Source of the DNA: Stomorhina lunata
Taxonomy: Eukaryota; Arthropoda; Insecta; Diptera; Rhiniidae
Direction of reading: 5' to 3'
Assembly (NCBI GenBank): GCA_933228675.1
Contig: OW121741.1
Span: forward strand, 19,915,997 to 19,979,996
DNA length: 64,000 bases
Position numbers and translations under genes: made by a program. Below, piece after piece: positions 1 to 11,560 of this stretch. The notes under the pieces are model-generated. The model worked only from the letters and a program-made list of their open reading frames with translations. It had not been told where the DNA came from and made no database searches. The stretch's first letter is position 1, and the number at the start of each line of letters is the position of its first letter.

Positions 1-88
1 ACTAACATTTTTCAAAATCATTCTGACACTTTTATTTTTATATTTTTCTGGTATTGTTGCAAATATATGCAAAAATTGTTCAGTTTTA

Positions 89-651
89 TTAAAATTTCGA
101 GTAGTTTTGATTATGTTGATATAGAAGGAAAATGTTTAATGCCAAGTCCTTGAAGACCTCAAGCAAAGTTTCCCAAAAAGACCACAATTTCAAAATCTGA
201 AAAAAGGTAAATTAAACATAACATAATCATTGATTCGATAAAATTTGATGACACTTACACACATGAGGAGATTATTATCCGCTTCGAAAAAGAGCCCTTC
301 CCATACCGATAACTGATGAGAACAAATAAAATTTAAAATGTACAAGTTTTTCTGAACTAAGTTAGAATATAAGTAGAAATCCTTAATATTTGAGGAAAAA
401 TCTATTAATAGCGGATGCTGGTATATGTCTAATGTTCTGATGACTATTTCCAACTGCGCAAAATTGCGCACTATTAACTTATCCAAAGAACTTTGACAAT
501 ACAAAAGGCGGAATAAGAAACTTAACAAATTGCAAATAATTTTGAATATTTCTGTTTTCTTGAATTTAAGTCCACTGATTCTCATCTTGAGGAAAGTGTA
601 CTGAGGATTTTGTAGAAATTTAGAATCTTGTCTTCTTTGTCGGAATGTCAT
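89..651 (-). pseudogene. Odorant receptor remnant: exon 1 fused in frame to exon 4, plus exon 5
   Basis: Residues 1 to about 88 match the N-terminal exon of the other receptors here (start MTFRQRRQDSKFL). The frame then runs directly into the exon 4 segment (LSVWEGLFFEADNNLLM). Exons 2 and 3 and their introns are missing. After TGT at 261-259 there is a good donor (GTAAGT) and an acceptor at 199-197, so intron 4 survives. Exon 5 (196-89) starts ILK like the intact copies but runs past the normal stop. The spliced product would be about 166 aa, keeping part of the N-terminal half and the last membrane segment. Known insect ORs need seven segments, so this is very probably non-functional. The open frame across the fusion is the odd part. 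Confidence 0.8.
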
Positions 652-1560
652 TGCAGCACTAGTTCAAAGATTACTAGCCTTTGAAACAATATCAGTGTTT
701 CTGTTAGTAAGTCTTAGAAAAATGTGGGAAATTAAAAACTGCATATATTTTTTTCTTTACTCAGAAACAATTTTGATGGAGTCATTAAGAAATAAAATAC
801 TTAATAGCATTAATATATTTTACTTCCAACTCCAGAATAGTTATACAAAAAATAATTATAGACCTTCTTTCCAAGGGGAACATAGTTTTATTATAATTCC
901 CTTATATACTTTGTTGCTAATCAAATCACCATCCCTTTGAAGTCATTTTTACGCCTTTATAATTATATAGAGTTTAGTTATAAGAAGTGGCGTCATACCC
1001 AGTGATTTAAATCCTTCTTTCTATTTTTGCCAAGGCTTATGTCTTAAACAATACGACAGTGCACAATGGGGAAAATATCGTCTAATATATATAGGAATTT
1101 TTCAAGCACTAGATTTTGTTTTTGTAATTTTAGATAATATAAAATCTTTTTTAAAAATTCTAGTTTTTATAAGAAATTTTTCAAAACTTTCATGTTTTTT
1201 TAGAAAAAATTAAAAAAAAAATTTTTTTTTTAAATTTTATTTTTTTTAGCATAATTTTCAAAAAATTATTTATATAAAATAAAATAAGACATTTTTATAA
1301 AATAAGACATTTTTATAATTTTTAATTTTTTATTTGATACAAAACTATTAATTAATTAATTGAGAAATTTTTTAGTTGTTATAATTTCTGTCGGATCTCA
1401 AAAGATATGTTGTCATGATGGAACAAAATACATACCATTTTTCTGAATGAGTTCTGGTAATTAAACGGGTTTTCCAAAATTATAGGGTATCAAATATTTG
1501 TTTAAAAAGTTTTACATAAGTGTATTGCACTAGAATTCCAATTTATTACAATTTTCATTC
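652..1560. other. AT-rich non-coding stretch
   Basis: No recognisable gene. The longest open frame, around 695-940, has no family features. A/T homopolymers dominate from 1190 to 1370. Confidence 0.5.
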
Positions 1561-1589
1561 AGGGGCTTACTTGAATCTCGTTAATTACA

Positions 1590-1930
1590 CTGTGCTAGTT
1601 GAAAAAACCGACACATAGGAGACCTAATGGGTAAAGACAAATCGAGTGCGCTAAATTTAATGATGCTAACCGCTTTTTTACTTTAGCTCTAGTTTTCGAG
1701 ATATAGCTTTATAAAAATAGAGGAGGTTGCGCAATAAATATTCGCGTAACTCGAAAACTGTTATTTTCTTGAACTAGGTAAAAAACGAAATTCAAGAACA
1801 AAATTATCTTTCAGAAACACTAATTATTTTTTAAGAAGGGGCTGTCGTTTTGGAAATAAAATTTTTTGTTTCCAAAGAATTTTTTTTTTTTTTTGAAAAA
1901 TCACAAATATCTCCATTTTCAAAAATTCAT
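1590..1930 (+). repeat. Dispersed repeat, relative of the 61.4 kb foldback element
   Basis: It contains the block 'agctctagttttcgagatat', then 'attcgcgtaactcgaaaact', then 'acgaaattcaagaacaaaat'. The same order appears at 61460-61570. Only one arm is obvious here. It is a probable non-autonomous transposon remnant of unassigned class. Confidence 0.55.
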
Positions 1931-2590
1931 TTAAAATTCCAGTTATGCTGTTATTATATATACAGTTATAGGAAACGAAGTGCCGAACAATACAAGCTCT
2001 AAATCATAAAAATCCAACCACAACTTCAATATATTATCCCTAAAGCTCATAAAATTTACGAAACGAGTTACTGACAGTGTAGAATATATTTTCAGGACCA
2101 GGATAAATAATTCCCTTTCAATCCAAACAATACCAAAGTGTAAGTCCAGTTTCCGCATTGTAATAAAATCGGTTTAGTCGCTTTCAAGAGAAAAGCGCAG
2201 AAACAAACAGTCAAAGACAAAAAAAATGTTACTCTTATCTTAAAAATATTGAATGCAAGTCAAACCCCCGAGAGATATACAAAAATGCTAACAACTTCTC
2301 AATTAAACAAAATTGAAAAGTTTTAATGTAAGAGAGTCTCAGTTCCTTTATAAATGCAATCCAAAAAAAAAAAAAATTTGTGAGTATCCGGCCTTTACTA
2401 ATATAAAATTGCCGACCGGATGCTCCCATTACTATTAGCAACTATGGCCGGTTTTATTCTATGAAAGGAAGTAAGATTCTCTTTATTAAATAAAAGTTAC
2501 TCAAATTTCTTTAAATTTCACCTCAGAAATCGATGGGGTAAGCAGGTATGAAATTTTTAATGTAAGTTGGTAAAAATATGAAAATTTGTT
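1931..2590. other. Non-coding stretch
   Basis: Short minus-strand frames at 1943-2158 and 2235-2441 show no family resemblance. Nothing else recognised. Confidence 0.4.
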
Positions 2591-2595
2591 ACCAG

Positions 2596-3430
2596 AAAGC
2601 ATGGACCGAAAATAATTGCTATTTTTTTTAATTTTTGATTAAATAAAAGAAATGTCGGAGAAATAAAAATTTTGACTTGAACCAAATTTCTATAAAAACC
2701 TGATTTTTATTTTTTCTAGCCGAAGCAAAAGTTATTTTTTGTCTTTTAATTTTTAGAGCAAGACTAACAGTTATTTTTGACTTTAATTTTTTCTAGCCGA
2801 AGATAAAGTTATTATTTGACTTTTATGTTATTTTTGACTTTTATTTTTTTCTAGCCAAAATAAAAGTTATTTTTTGTCTTTTAATTTTTCGAGCAAAAAT
2901 AATAGTTATTTTTGACTTTTATTTTTTCTAGCCGAAATAAAACTTATTTTTTGTTTCTTAATTTTTCGAGCAAAATAACAGTTATTTTTGACTTTTATTT
3001 TTTCTAGCCGAAATAAAAAGTCTTTTTTGTACTTTTATTTTTTTCAGGTGGAAATGTTAGTTATTTTTGACTTCTATTTTTTCGAGCAGAAATAAAAGTT
3101 ATTTTTGGTTTTTAACTTGTATGTTATTTTTGACTTTTATTTTTTCTAGCCGAAATTAAAGTTATTATTTGACTTCTATGTTATTTTTGACTTTTATTTT
3201 TTTCTAGCCAAAATAAAAAGTTATTTTTTGTCTCTTAATTTTTCGAGCAAAAATAACAGTTATTTTTGACTTTTATTTTTTCTAGCCGAAAAAAGTCTTT
3301 TTTTGTACTTTTATTTTTTTAGGTGGAAATACTAGTTATTTTTGACTTCTATTTTTTTGAACAGAAATAAAAGTTATATTTGTTTTTTAACGGCTATGAA
3401 TTAAAACCAAAACTCATAACTTTTATTTCT
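2596..3430 (+). mobile_element. Degenerate copy of hAT-like foldback element with internal minisatellite
   Basis: The left end (about 2600-2720: ggaccgaaaataattg, then gattaaataaaagaaatgtc, then cctgatttttattttttcta) matches the inverted right end of the complete element at 6067-6892. It is followed by about 700 bp of a roughly 37-bp tandem unit (gacttttattttttctagcc, gaaataaaagttattttt). The opposite terminal repeat is not clearly preserved, so this copy is degraded or truncated. Confidence 0.65.
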
Positions 3431-4640
3431 GTTCGAATTTTGTTAATATAGTTATTCATTTTGGTACCTCAACTACTCAATAGTTTAATTTTGTTGAATT
3501 TACATATTTTGGTTTATACGGAAATATCACCGCCTTATCAAGAAAACTTGCTTTATCCACTTTATCGAATTTTAATTAAAATTATAAAAAATATTTTTTA
3601 GAACGGTTTTATTGTTGTATTAAAAATATACGGGTACAAAAATGACCCAAATTAAAACTAATCACAAGGAAAGTTTACAAAAGCATATTCTCAAATGATG
3701 ACCAAAAATTTGTCGACAAAAATTTTTTAGAATTTTCGACAAAAAAAAATGTTGGCTCATTTAAGTCCCCATGTCTGTTGAGCGTTAAAATATATATTTT
3801 TTAATAAAACAATAAAACCATTCTAAAAAAATATTTATTTTTGTATTTTTGATCAAAATTCGCCACTAAATTTATAACATTCCCTAATTTCGCCATGAAA
3901 ATCCAAATTTTGACCTTTGACCTAGATGCAAAAAAAGCATACCCAATATCAATCAAAAGTTTTTATAGGCATTCTTCATGGACTAAGAGAGCTTTATTAA
4001 AATAAAACTCAGGTAAAATTTAACATACATCAAATTATGTCAGAAAATTTATTTTTCGCGAAATTTTACGATTTCAAATCATAGGTACAGCGAAAGCCTA
4101 TAATATATCAACTTCATTTTTTTGGATTTTATTGTCATATCTGTCTGTTTTAACATACCGATCAAAAATTTTAGAATTTTGAATATTTGTTTAATAAAAA
4201 TTTCTAAAACTTAAAAAGTGAGTTTTGAAATGGCCCTTAAAAGAAGTAACATTTTCCAGTGTAAAAAAGATGTAAATTTTGATTATATTTTAATAAAATT
4301 TAACTATTTGGTACATAAAATAGTAAAACGTGTCTAAAGTATGAAACACAATTGGAACGAACGACCAATTTTTCGGAACGAATATTCGGCCCTAGAAAAA
4401 GAACATATGGGTTAATATGAAAGTGCTCACAATTGATGCGTACGGCGAAATTCGTCGTGTGTATCGAACAGTGCGAAAGGTTTATTTATATTTCATACGC
4501 AGATGAACGACGACTAAACTGGTTTATTCGTCCCAACTGTGTTCAAGGAACGAATGTACAACACGAATTTTTAAAGCCAAATTCGTCGTGCTAGACGACG
4601 AATTCTGCCGATAAAAAAAACACTAGGTTTCTTTTAATCA
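3431..4640. other. Non-coding stretch
   Basis: No supported gene. It is AT-rich, with short self-complementary patches near 4430-4600 (attcgtcgtg and cgacgacgaa-like words) that were not resolved into an element. Confidence 0.4.
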
Positions 4641-4649
4641 TTTTTGAAG

Positions 4650-5095
4650 GGTGGACTTAAGTAAAATTTTCAAAAATTGATTCCTTAGTCTATATCTCGT
4701 AAACTTTTCAAAATATTGCTTTTCTTTCTTCAGCAAAGTTTTACCTCATAATAAGATCGATAAAATTATGCTTTGGGATAAAATCAGAAAAACAACAACA
4801 TAATACGCAAAACAGCGAAACTGTAAAAAAAACGTGAAATTTTGACAAACGAGATGTATGTCAAAATTTTACGTTTTCTTGTTTGATAGTGGATAATATA
4901 AGGGCACTGACGTACGGACGGGTGGAAGGACGGTTGGATAGACGGTACAAGTTTCTCTGTGACATATATATAAGAAGTTGTTGTTTTTTGATTTTATCTC
5001 AAGGCAAACATTTTAGATCTTATTAAAAGAGAAAATCAGTACTTCGAATACATAGTTAACGAGATATAGACTTAAGAATACTTAAGTAGATAGTT
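4650..5095. mobile_element. Foldback/MITE-like element, long imperfect inverted repeat
   Basis: The left arm reads cttagtctatatctcgtaaa, then taagatcgataaaattatgc, then gataaaatcagaaaaacaac. The right arm carries the reverse complement in order, ending acgagatatagacttaag near 5065. The centre has a further palindrome (cgtgaaattttgaca / tgtcaaaattttacg) near 4830-4875. The whole ~445 bp folds into one long hairpin with no coding capacity. Superfamily is unassigned. Confidence 0.65.
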
Positions 5096-5169
5096 TTTGC
5101 AAATTGAACTAAACTTCAAAACTGAATTTCAAAAAAAAAAACCTTACATAATTATTCAAAACCCAGCCA

Positions 5170-7261
5170 GTGCTTTTCTTTTAACATCATAAGCTTTCAG
5201 ATTTTGGGAGCCTAAATGGTTCTAGATTATGAAGTATTTGTATTAAAGGCATCAGCAAAAGTTTAAGTTTTAATGAGGAATCCAAGCCAAGAAATCCCTA
5301 AGTAAAGATCCAAACTTAACATTAAGCTCTGAAAAAAAAAACTTGAAAAAACATTTGTTTTAAAATTTATTTTAAAATATTAAAATCTAATTTATTCTTA
5401 ATTTTCTGATCCCCAAAATAATAGATCATCAATTGAATAGATATTAACAACCTTAATATTGAGCATTAAAAATACTACATCGACATTATTTCTTAAAGTG
5501 TAGATGAAAACATAAAATTCCACCAAAAAGCCCATTCAAAAGATCGAAGAATCTCAATTTCTTAATATGATAACAAACAACTGTCCCGTTATCCTAAATC
5601 AAAAAGTTGATATCTTCTACATTTTCTAGCATTAGGACAAAATCTTTAACTTTACATTACAAAATGCGAAAATGGACCGACATTTTAAAGAGATACCAAC
5701 CGTAAAGAGAATTAAAGTCCGCTGTGGAATCGATAGAGATAGATCAGACGGCAAATATAAATAATAATGAAGAGGCCTTGGTCCAGAGAAAATCTATAGA
5801 AAATTTTGAATTAAATTTGTTAAAAAAATCAAAAGCTATTTTTATTATAATTAATAAATACTTACAAAATATCGAATGGTAACTCCCGATCAAAATTGTC
5901 ATTTTGAACATAAGTAAAGGCCATAACTATAATCGGTCCAAATCCATTATAACATTCCCTTAGACAACTGACACATAGATATATATAGCAGATAAAACGG
6001 GCTAGACAATTTTCCGCCAACCATTTTTGATTTGCTTTATATTAAGGTTGTATCAAAATTTTAAACCAGGGACCGTAACTGTTATAACTTTTGTCGTAAA
6101 AGTCAGAAAATAAATGTTATCTTTTGACTTTTATTTTTTCGAGCAGAATAAAAAGTTTTTTTTTTGACTTTTATTTTTACTATAAAAAATAACAGTTATT
6201 TTTGACTTTTATTTTTTCAAGCAAAAATAAAAGTTATTTTTTAACTTTTATTTTTTCGAGCAAAAATAACAGTTGTTTTTGACTTTTATTTTTTCAAGCT
6301 AGAATAAAAGTCATTTTTTGATTTTTATTTTTTCGAGCAGAAATAAAAGTTATTTTTATTTGAATTCATGATAAATTCATTGAAAATTTTTTTCAAACAA
6401 AGATAATTTTTCAGTGAAAATTATTTGCACATGCTCAAAAATTAATGGAGTTGATTTTTGCGATCATAATTTGGGTTGAAAACACAAAAATAACTTTTAT
6501 TTCTGCTCGAAAAAATAAAAGCCAAAAAATAACTTTAATTTATGCTCGAAAAAATTAAAGCCAAAAAATAACTTTTATTTCTGCTCGAAAAAATAAAAGC
6601 CAAAAAATAACTTTAATTTATGCTCAAAAAAATTCAAGTTAAAAAATAACTTTTATTTTTGCTCGAAAAAATAAAAGTTAAAAATAACTGTTATTTTTGC
6701 TGAAAAAAAATCAAAAAATAAATGTTTTTTTTTTTCTAAAAAATAAAAATCAGATTTTTAAAAATCATCGCATTTTATAAAAATTTGGTCCAAGACTATC
6801 AAAATGGTATACTTGGTTTTATTCTCCGACATTTCCTAGCGGTTGCTTTTTTTAATCAAAAATTTAAAAATAACAGTTACTTTCGGTCCCTGTTTTAAAC
6901 TATATCTCAAAGGAAACGAATTCTTAATACCTTTCTTTGCCAACCGGTTTAGGTCCCATATCAATTTTAAAAATTTATCTTCCTTTGCTATAAAAACTGG
7001 CATTTTCATAAAAACTAAAAATGCCTGAGTGCATATGGACTTCGTTTGAGTACTTAATTCCATTTGCGTAATATTATGCACTACCAAATTTAGCAAATCA
7101 CTTTGATTATCGTAATACAAATAACAGCCAAGGATGAACAAAAATTTCCAAACATTTTTTAACAATTCTTTCCTCTTGATGTTACCCACATCGATGTCCA
7201 TTTTTTGGAATGTAAAGTTGAGATTTGGTAGAAATTTTTGTTTGTGTGCGGATAAAGCCAT
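5170..7261 (-). pseudogene. Odorant receptor pseudogene, five-exon type, disrupted
   Basis: Exon 1 (7261-6931) is 331 nt, the same length as in the intact paralogs, and is open (MALSAHKQKFLPNLNFTFQK). Exon 2 (6034-5866, 169 nt) is open and keeps the family's KWL-EN-LA and PII motifs. Exon 3 (about 5793-5391) is broken. A frameshift lies before the SLYGW segment, TAA replaces arginine in the HFRILRCK segment, and further stops precede and follow the VCYHIKKLRFFDLLNGLFGG stretch. The YYFG-QKIKN motif is still readable, but its splice donor is lost. A weak exon 4 trace (LLLMPLI) lies near 5270-5200. Intron 1 is 896 bp only because it holds the 6067-6892 transposon and its target duplication. Confidence 0.9.
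6059..6900. mobile_element. hAT-like non-autonomous foldback element with perfect 8-bp target duplication
   Basis: The element spans 6067-6892 (826 bp). It starts CAGGGACCG and ends CGGTCCCTG, with a further inverted segment (taactgtta / taacagtta). Both sides carry TTTTAAAC (6059-6066 and 6893-6900). An 8-bp duplication with a CAG-starting terminus is the hAT hallmark. The interior has a ~37-bp minisatellite in one orientation (6105-6360) and its reverse complement (6480-6700), so it can fold into a large hairpin. No transposase frame is present. It sits in intron 1 of the receptor pseudogene; removing it leaves a 62-bp intron, like that of the intact copies. Confidence 0.88.
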
Positions 7262-7439
7262 TTCAGTTCTCGTTGAAGGATTATTCGCTTGTGAATTGTT
7301 TAATGGTAGTTTTGTGTTGTCCCAGAAGATTTGTAAAGGAAATTACAAATAGAGTAATTACCTTTTTTCATGTTCAAAGTTGCACTCTACAGTTGGCTAC
7401 TCCAACTGGAGACATTGAAAAATTTATCAGGTGTTGCTC

Positions 7440-7454
7440 AAATTATTTAGAACA

Positions 7455-7500
<46 letters not shown>
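7440..7500. repeat. (AT)n microsatellite
   Basis: About 45 bases of uninterrupted AT/TA dinucleotides, with degenerate flanks. Confidence 0.9.
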
Positions 7501-7506
<6 letters not shown>

Positions 7507-7630
7507 TCTATATAGATGAAATTGCTTATACATAGACAAAAAATTTAATATATATACGGAATTGTCTATATATTGTCTATCTAATGGCCTATATATACAT
7601 AGTCCAAGATCTCTATTTATAAACTAAAGA

Positions 7631-7852
7631 GTGAACCGCCGTGGTAAGACTAACATATTCGCCTAGAATACCAGAGGTCCTAAGTTCGATTCCCGGCCAA
7701 ACCCTTTTGAAAAAATAAATTTTCAAAGAAAAAACGGTTCGCCTTATAACTCAGCTAGACACTGGTTATTGAGTATTAGGCTATGTAAAACTAATGCATT
7801 TGCTGTTCGGAGCCGGACTTAAAACGTATATCCCTATCTATTAGTCTAGAAA
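7631..7852 (+). mobile_element. tRNA-derived SINE, copy 1
   Basis: It starts gtgaaccgccgtggtaaga. The tRNA-like head has an A-box-like segment and a strong B box (agttcgattcccgg). The conserved body follows (cactggttattgagtattag, gctatgtaaaac, gcatttgctgttcggagccg). Its 3' tail is shorter than in the copy at 40641. Confidence 0.8.
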
Positions 7853-8340
7853 TTGAGAATATACATAAATATATGCCATATATAGACCAAATTGTCTATA
7901 TAATTGCCTCTGCGTATTGATCAAATTATTTATATATAGACCAAGTTGGGTAAATCTTGAGCAAAACGTCTATATATTAAACAAATTGGTTCAATATTGT
8001 CTATCTATAGATCAATTTTTCTATTGTATATACAAGTTGGGTAAATACAGACTAAATTGTTGATACACAAACCAAATATTCTCTACATTAGTATTAGACT
8101 AAGGTTTAGTCTATACTTTAGCACAGACTAAATTAACGTCCTTGTCTATATTAGTTCACATATGTATATGATAAACTAATTATGCCGCATATTTAAGTTG
8201 TAGAAGCCATTCAATATACAACTGCATTGATAAATCTACATTTATTTAATAAGAAAATATAATTATAGACTTCTAATCAAAAGAAAAATAATTATTCTGA
8301 ATGAGTCTTACAATGTTGCAAGTTAAAATTGTTGACAGCT
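7853..8340. repeat. Degenerate AT-rich repeats
   Basis: Words such as agaccaaattgtctatata recur irregularly from about 7500 to 8160, interrupted by the SINE. No gene is seen. Confidence 0.45.
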
Positions 8341-11300
8341 CAAGAAGCCCTATAACATTTTACAAATTTTCTTTTAAAAATATACATTTTTTTCAAAAAT
8401 CCCTATAAAAATAAGAAATTTTTGAAAAATTGTTTATAAGAATAGAAAAATTTTTAAAAGTTTTTTTTTTTAATTTCCTATAAAAATAGGTAATTTTTGA
8501 AAAATTTCAATAAAAATAAAATTTTTTTGAAAATTTTGCTATAAAATTTTTTAGAAAATTTTGCTATAAAAATTTTTTTTAAAAATTTGCTATAAAAATT
8601 TTTTTAAAAATTTGCTATAAAAATTTTTTGAAAAATTTGCTATAAAAATTTTTTGAAAAATTTGCTATAAAAATAAGAAATTTTTGAAAAATTACCTATA
8701 AAAACAAGAAATTTATGTAAAATTTCTATTAAAATAAGAAATTTTTGAAAAATTTCCTATAAAAATAAGAAATTTTTGAAAAAAGCAAGAAATTTTTTGT
8801 AAAATTTCCTATAAAAATAAGAAATTTTTGAAAAATTTCCTATAAAAATAAGAAATTTGTGAAAAATTTCCTATAAAAATAAGAAATTTTTTAAAAATTT
8901 CCTATAAAAATAAGAAATTTTTGAAAAATTTCCTATAAAAATAGAAAATTTTTGAAAAATTTCCTATAAAAATAGAAAATTTTTGACAAATTTCCTATAA
9001 AAATAGAAAATTTCTGAAAAATTTCCTATAAAAATAAGAAATTTTTGAAAAATTTCCTATAAAAATAGAAAATTTTTGAAAAATTTCCTATAAAAATAGA
9101 AAATCTTTAAAAAATTTCCTATAAAAATAAAAAATTTTTGAAAAATTTCCTATAAAAATATAAAATTTTTGAAAAATTTCCTATCAAAATAGAAAATTTT
9201 TGAAAAATCTCCTATAAAAATAAGAAATTTTTGAAAAATTTCCTATAAAAATAGAAAATTTTTGAAAAATTTCCTATAAAAATAGAAAATTTTTGAAAAA
9301 TTTCCTATAAAAATAGAAAATTTTTGAAAAATTTTCTATAAAAATAGAAAATTTTTGAAAAATTTCCTATAAAAATAGAAAATTTTTGAAAAATTTTCTA
9401 TAAAAATAGAAAATTTTTGAAAAATTTCTTATAAAAATAGAAAATTTTTGAAAAATTCCTATAAAAATAGAAAATTTTTGAAAAATTTCCTATAAAAATA
9501 GAAAATCTTTGAAAAATTTCCTATAAAAATAAAAAATTTTTGAAAAATTTCCTATAAAAATAGAAAATTTTTGAAAAATTTCTTATAAAAATAGAAAATT
9601 TTTGAAAAATTCCTATAAAAATAGAAAATTTTTGAAAAATTTCCTGTAAAAATATAAAATTTTTGAAAAATTTCCTATAAAAATAGAAAATTTCTGAAAA
9701 ATTTCCTATAAAAATAGAAAATTTTTGAAAAATTTCTTATAAAAATAGAAAATTTTTGAAAAATTTCCTATAAAAATAGAAAATTTTTTAAAAATTTCCT
9801 ATAAAAATAGAAAATTTTTGAAAAATTTCCTATAAAAAAAGAAAATTTTTTAAAAATTTCCTATAAAAATAGAAAATTTTTGAAAAATTTCCTATAAAAA
9901 TAGGAAATTTTTGAAAAATTTCCTATAAAAATAGGAAATTTTTGAAAAATTTCCTATAAAAATAGAAAATTTTTGAAAATTTTCCTATAAAAATAGAAAA
10001 TTTTTGAAAAATTTCCTATAAAAATAGAAAATTTTTGAAAAATTTCCTATAAAAATAGAAAATTTTTGAAAAATTTCCTATAAAAATAGAAAATTTTTGA
10101 AAAATTTCCTATAAAAATAGAAAATTTTTGAAAAATTTCCTATAAAATTGAAAATTTTTAAAATATTTCCTATAAAAATAGAAAATTTTTGAAAAATTTC
10201 CTATAAAAATAGAAAATTTTTGAAAAATTTCCTATAAAAATATAAAATTTTTGAAAAATTTCCTATAAAAAAAGAAAATTTTTTAAAAATTTCCTATAAA
10301 AAAAGAAAATTTTTTTAAAATTTCCTATAAAAAAAGAACATTTTTTAAAAATTTCCTATAAAAATAGAAAATTTTTGAAAAACTTTCTATAAAAATAGAA
10401 AATTTTTGAAAAATTTCCTATAAAAATAGAAAATTTTTGAAAAATTTCCTATAAAAATAGAAAATTTTTGAAAAATTTCCTATAAAAATAGAAAATTTTT
10501 GAAAAATTTCCTATAAAAATAGAAAATTTTTGAAAAATTTCCTATAAAAATAGAAAATTTTTGAAAAATTTCCTATAAAATTGAAAATTTTTGAAAAATT
10601 TCCTATAAAAATAGAAAAATTTTGAAAAATTTCCTATAAAAATAGAAAATTTTTGAAAAATTTCCTATAAAAATAGAAAATTTTTGAAAAATTTCCTATA
10701 AAAATATAAAATTTTTGAAAAAATTCCTACAAAAATAAAAAATTTTTGAAAAATTTCCTATAAGAATAGAAAATTTTTGAAAAATTTCTTATAAAAATAG
10801 AAAATTTTTGAAAAATTTCCTATAAAAATAGAAAATTTTTGAAAAATTTCCTATAAAAATAGAAAATTTTTGAAAAATTTTCTATAAAAATAGAAAATTT
10901 TTGAAAAATTTCCTATAAAAATAGAAAATTTCTGAAAAATTTCCTATAAAAATAGAAAATTTTTGAAAAATTTCCTATAAAAATAGAAAATTTTTGAAAA
11001 ATTTCCTATAAAAATAGAAAATTTTTGAAAAATTTCCTATAAAAATAGAAAATTTTTGAAAAATTTCCAATAAAAATAGAAAATTTTTTAAAAATTTCCT
11101 ATAAAAATAGAAAATTTTTGAAAATTTTCCTATAAAAATAGAAAATTTTTGAAAAATTTCCTATAAAAATAGATAATTTTTGAAAAATTTCCTATAAAAA
11201 TAGAAAATTTTTGAAAAATTTCCTATAAAAATAGAAAATTTTTGAAAAATTTCCTATAAAAATAGAAAATTTTTGAAAAATTTCCTATAAAAATAGAAAG

Positions 11301-11560
11301 TTTTTTAAAAAATTTCATATATAAATAGAAATTTTTTGAAAAATTTCCTATAAAAATAATAAATTCTTGACAAGTTTTTTCTAAAATTAAGAAATATTTG
11401 AAAAATTTTCTATAAAATTAAGAAATTTTTGAAAAATTTTTTTTTTAAATTAAGAAATTTTTACGGGAAATTTTAGAAATTTTTTTATTTTATGAAAAAT
11501 TTTTAGAAAATTTACTTTTTTTTGTGGAAATTTTCCAAAAATTTTGCCTATTTGTATTAA
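8340..11560 (-). repeat. Near-palindromic 29-31 bp minisatellite array (block 1, ~3.2 kb)
   Basis: The unit here reads aatttttgaaaaatttcct then ataaaaatag, repeated about 100 times with point variants and 1-2 base slips. Each unit contains a self-complementary AAATTTTTGAAAAATTT core. Read with a G at the centre, it is the reverse complement of the arrays at 45 and 50 kb, which have C. Both edges are more degenerate than the middle, as expected if unequal exchange homogenises the interior. Confidence 0.95.

Noticed and set aside
7134..7500. Plus-strand open frames over the pseudogene's first exon
   Set aside because: They are antisense to receptor exon 1 and one ends in an (AT)n-encoded YI repeat; no independent support.
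8340..11560. CRISPR-like regular repeats
   Set aside because: The units are contiguous without unique spacers, and the window is eukaryotic; this is a minisatellite.
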